Of a stretch of DNA of 64,000 nt, positions 60,301 through 64,000 are shown in pieces. The stretch spans positions 23,190-87,189 of the forward strand of contig QLIY01000628.1 in the NCBI GenBank assembly GCA_003260075.1, in the 5' to 3' direction. A model generated the notes under the pieces. That model worked only from the letters and a program-made list of their open reading frames with translations. It did no database searches and was not told the DNA's origin. Every line of letters starts with the position of its first letter. Position 1 is the stretch's first letter. A program made the position numbers and the translations under genes. The stretch comes from Phallusia mammillata. Taxonomy: Eukaryota; Chordata; Ascidiacea; Phlebobranchia; Ascidiidae.

Positions 60301-63300
60301 GGCCCTGTCCAATCACGCGGTATCACAAGGCCACCGTATTGATTTCAATGCGGCATCTGTTGTGGCCCGGGAGCCTGACTACAGGAAAAGACTATTTCTT
60401 GAGTCATGGAATATTCACCAACGGGTCAACACAATGAACATCAAAACAGACGTGATGCTGCCAGCGTGCTACAGGCACCTGCTTAAAGATTAGAGGGCCA
60501 ATCAATTGTTATCGCGCGGTGTTTTCGTTGCGTTGTTACGTGCTTGCGTTCTATTCTTTTTTTCCTTTTTTCCTTTGTTTATCGTGCACTGTACTAGTCG
60601 CATTCAGTGTTATTTACCCTGATGAAGACGACCTGTATAGGACGTCGAAACGTCGGAATAAAATCACATTTGCCAGAAGAGCTCTATAAACTTGATTAAA
60701 CATATGTATCTCTTTACAAAAAAAACTCCGACTTGTATTTTTTTTATTTTATATGAAAATCATTTGGACAAAATTACTTACTGAAAATATTTACAAAACT
60801 TACACGATATCATTGTGTCACAACTTGTTGCCTCTAGCGTGTTTCCGATACATCCCTTCTCACCAACTTTGCCACCAATGCAAATTCTTGTTTTAAACAA
60901 AAAAATTACATCATAAAAAATGCACTGCAACATTACACAATATAATCTTTAATGTTTCGCTTGTTTTCAAGTCAAAACTAAGGTGAACTAGAAAGTAGCT
61001 TTCTAATATACTTCCATAATATATAATCTATTTCAGGGGTCAGCAACCGTGCCAATTTGCTTGTTATTTACTTGTGGTAATGACTTCGCGTGCCAACCTT
61101 TTTGCTAAATAATAGTGGTTCGTGCCAGCTATTCCGATTAATAACTAACATCTGTCAAAATTAGAATAAATTTGAAGTACTCTTTCTTGACCAAATACTG
61201 ACAAAAACAATATGTGTAACCTTCAAGTAAGGGGACTCATAATAAAAACATGTTTGTTACTTAAGTGCTGATTTGTAGTTAAATTAAAAAGTTAATTGAA
61301 CCTTTCAATGGTTCCTTTGCCACATGTTGCGCTGCATTCGCTCTTAAACCATATTGACCAAACTCCGTTCCAATCTATTATCGCAGAAAACAAATCAATA
61401 TCTTCACCGCTCTCACCAAGGTTTTCTTCACCCAAACATGGCTATAAAAGAAACAAATACTTTCAGTTACTTCAATACAGTGTTTGTGTGTATTGTCACA
61501 ACATATGCATTGCCACCCCTGTTTTTATTTGATTTAAATTTTTGTCCGAAATACCACACACATGGCAATGCATTTAGATAGTTTAAACTGGTTGTTTATA
61601 CATTCATGATAAATGCAAGTGTCTAATGCTTTTTGGATTGTTATGACATTTAAATAAGCAAGCGCAAAATACTAATATATGTCTCTTTCAAGAAAGATGG
61701 CTGTGAAGATGCATGTGCTTCAACATTATGAGTCTCTATAAAAACATAATGACATGAAACAGAGTTTGTGTTATTTTCATTACAGAATAGCTTAAAATTA
61801 CTGAATTTTCGCAGAAGCATCTGATTTCGCTATATGTTTAGTGTGAACAATCTTGCCAACAAATTTATTGTAAGCATAACACATTTAGGCATTACATGAC
61901 CAACAAGATTAAAAAAGAAACAAACGAACAGTTGTTTATTTCAAAACAAAATTTTTACCTGTCTAAAACACGCACCACCCCCCCCCCGATTAAAAAAGAA
62001 ACAAACGAACAGTTGTTTATTTCAAAACAAAATTTGTACCTGTCTAAAACACGCAGTCCAATTTTGTGTCTGCTGTCAGCCTTGCTTCCCAAACATTTTG
62101 ACACAATCTCGTAGTTTTCACCGTAACAAAATCTTTGTCTTGTTACCAACCCTTCTCCACATGACCTGCTACACAGTGACCAACCACTCCATGGACCCCA
62201 GATCGATAAGTGTTCTAAGGACGCAGAAATACTGATTATATTCATGAGTCTCAATTAAAAACAGTAGAAAAATTTAAATACGAATAAGGTTAATTTTCAA
62301 TGCAAATTTTTCAATTTTTTTCATTGCAACACGCAATTAACGCAATTAATCACACAAATATATGCAATTATTGAAGTGTTTTGTTAAAAAATCATAAACT
62401 TAGGATTCCCAATTTTTTAATAATGAAACGAAATATGAAAGTTGGCTATTATCTACAGAAAATAGGCCTTTTTGTATGAACATTTAGGATTGCCGGTCAT
62501 GTAATAAACATGGTTTTGCAACAATTTGTTATTACTATCAGTGAACTGGCCTTGTATAAGCAATAAGGGCAAATTGTTTAACAAACAGGTCTTGCAACCA
62601 TAATATAGGTTTCAGACAAAATATTCATGTATAAACCTAGTACATCAGCTGCTGGGCAAGGATCCAATGAGCACAGTGTCATTTCACTTCGCACCCCCTC
62701 ACATTTACCACCAGGTGGACACTTTCTATGCCTGGAAACACAAAATGATTGGTTAGTTAAAACTGTCTCATTCTAAACTTGCAAATACTTGGTAAACAAG
62801 AAGTTTGGATTCAACAATGAGTTTTACTAAATATTACATTTTTTAAGCTTTTTATTTTTTTTCTGAACGTTTTTGGTTTGATTTGGCAGTTGAACTATCT
62901 AAACCTGCCATTTTAACCATACAGGGCAGGGTGTGGAACTTTGTTGGTCACAAAATATAAGAAAAAAAACATTTCATTTTCTTATTGCTCACCTAATTTG
63001 TACAGCAGAATCACATGTCCGTGAACAAGATGACCATGGAGCCCAATTACTCCAGCCAGGAGCAGCTAAAACAATGAGACACAAAAAGTAAAGTTTTGCA
63101 TCTTATGACGATTTAATAAAACAACGATGCATGCTGGAATAGCGATAGGTCAAACTACAAGTGTTCTGATGCCATAAACATTGCCAATTCCATGCTATTT
63201 TGTAGCTTTCCAAGGTCCCTTACATTACCAGCATTGTATTAAACCGTACAGGCCCCAGAATAACACATGTTTATACCCAACGCATTTAAAAAACAGTTAT

Positions 63301-63829
63301 ATTTGTTCTTGGATACCCTTTCCAACATTAGTTTTGAATGTTAGCACGCCATGAACATGCAAATTTAACGCTCGGGTCAGTTTTTGCAACTACTCGGCCG
63401 AGCACCGAGCATCAAAGACAGCAATGCTCGCTACCGAGTTCTGGCTCTGCTCGGCCCATCCCTATGCTGAAAATATGGGATGAGCATGTTAACTTCAGAA
63501 TTTAATTTAAAAAATTGAAAATCCCATTGTCAAAGTAGAAAGCAACAAAAGACAATGTTTCCTAACATCCTTTTTTTAAACACATTAAATATTTTGTTAT
63601 TGCAAAGCAGTTTTAAAACATGCAAACATTTTGGTCTTACCAGTGTTGTTACATTGCTGTGTTGCACATGTGTTAATTTCAACAGCTCCAGACTGAATCA
63701 CTGGACAGTTTTCAGAGGGAATGACTTTCCACGTGACATCAACACATTGTCGTGTTCTGCGATGCCAACCTGTTCCACAACTGTGAGAACACTGACCCCA
63801 TTCCTTCCATGCATTCCAGTATGATACAC
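57394..63829 (-). CDS. TSP1-repeat and FG-GAP-like extracellular protein, 5' end outside window
   Basis: Minus-strand exons: 63829-63641, 63065-62993, 62731-62637, 62214-62040, 61441-61302, 60886-60804, 59084-58911, 58736-58709, 58401-58278, 57823-57677 and 57598-57394 (stop). Five TSP1 repeats are seen, with cores YWNAWKEWGQCSHSCGTG, WAPWSSCSRTC, WGPWSGWSLCSRSCGEG, WNGVWSIW...CSATCGKG and WGKWEEWSTCSEIC, each followed by the paired cysteines. After a short linker exon come three FG-GAP/VCBS-like repeats (IDFNGDGLGDIVC, GDFDGDGSGDILCF, DTDTKSDLVCV). Nearly all intron phases agree. Exon 59084-58911 needs two extra bases (before WGKW and after SEIC), and the join 62040/61441 is off by one, next to a C-run duplication. 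The first exon seen starts in phase 1, so more exons lie beyond 63829. Likely secreted or cell-surface; function not known. Confidence 0.85.
59153..59178. repeat. (AAATAT)n short tandem repeat
   Basis: Four imperfect six-base units in an intron of the TSP1 gene. Confidence 0.8.
59345..60690 (+). mobile_element. Penelope-like retroelement, truncated, antisense in TSP1 gene intron
   Basis: The plus-strand frame starts in the reverse transcriptase region (GTPTYNLAKYLAKVISPLVG, VSYDVVSLFTSVP) and ends with a GIY-YIG endonuclease (GVVYSIPCAECPLIYIGETG, then a conserved Arg and HQRDV), the hallmark of Penelope-like elements. The stop is at 60491-60493; the 3' tail 'gatgaagacgacctgtatag' with 'gacgtcgaaacgtcgg' is typical. 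Most of the reverse transcriptase, including its active-site part, is missing between about 59655 and 59735, where a single N (59612) and a 20-nt G-run (59709-59728) sit. The 5' end is truncated. It cannot move by itself as assembled. Confidence 0.88.
61036..61140. mobile_element. hAT end fragment
   Basis: CAGGGGTCAGCAACC followed by 'cgcgtgccaacctttt' resembles one end of the element at 22221-22530. No matching right end was found. Confidence 0.6.
61978..61987. repeat. C-run between two copies of an exon-intron boundary
   Basis: The ~67-bp segment at about 61911-61977 is repeated at 61988-62054 with one or two changes. It contains the 3' end of a TSP1 exon and its donor site, so one copy is probably spurious. 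Confidence 0.85.
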
Positions 63830-64000
63830 CTGCACAATTTCTAAATAATTTGCAACACAAACAAATATGGCCAGCCACACATTCAAACTTATGTGAGCAA
63901 TTAACAAGGGTGCCAGTTTTATGTTTTTGTATATAAGTCATATGTAGCAAGCTTTTGCTCTGTCATATTTCAATCTTGCAATCAAGAGCAGATTACATTT

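Noticed and set aside
63270-63480. Possible hAT end ('gctcggcccatcccta') in a TSP1 gene intron
   Set aside because: Only one end-like sequence was seen, with no matching partner or target duplication.

Overview
The window is AT-rich animal nuclear DNA: short exons with GT-AG introns, C2H2 zinc-finger, astacin, CUB, ZP and thrombospondin type 1 (TSP1) domains, many hAT-type MITEs, a Penelope-like retroelement and satellite DNA. Domain content and compact introns suit a marine invertebrate, perhaps a tunicate, but nothing here proves the species. All gene models were built by eye from reading frames, splice sites and intron phase; lengths that close in frame across every exon are given as internal support.

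Layout. 692-5955 (-) is a type II membrane astacin-like protein with a broken catalytic motif. A ~1.2 kb gap carrying a hAT MITE separates it from a divergent 11-exon PRDM9-like gene at 7193-10470 (+), with KRAB-like, SSXRD, PR/SET and six zinc-finger parts. 13.3-17 kb, 30.3-31.3 kb and 54.1-55.4 kb hold four paralogous C2H2 zinc-finger genes (all -) in different states of decay, with duplicated 5' and 3' flanks. 19624-25625 (-) is a 12-exon secreted or membrane CUB-CUB-ZP protein. 34.9-40.1 kb is a ~432-bp satellite array. 42824-49138 (+) is a composite gene: acidic/serine-rich N-terminus, two zinc-finger-like motifs, a tyrosine recombinase (Crypton/phage-integrase type) domain, seven tandem 42-nt exon-like units and a Tudor-like exon. 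A 74-bp minisatellite follows it. 57394 to past 63829 (-) is a gene with five TSP1 repeats and three FG-GAP-like repeats, with a Penelope-like element lodged antisense in one intron.

The genes do not form an operon or pathway. PRDM9-like, zinc-finger and recombinase-derived genes are nuclear DNA-binding or DNA-acting candidates; the astacin-like, CUB-ZP and TSP1/FG-GAP genes encode cell-surface or extracellular proteins.

Data quality matters here. About fifteen G or C runs of 10-12 nt, plus runs of 20, 61, 77 and 99 nt, occur in the window. Several sit exactly where flanking sequence is duplicated, which looks like unmerged contig overlaps. Several coding frame breaks lie in A-runs or need single-base corrections. 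Treat copy numbers and frameshifts with caution.
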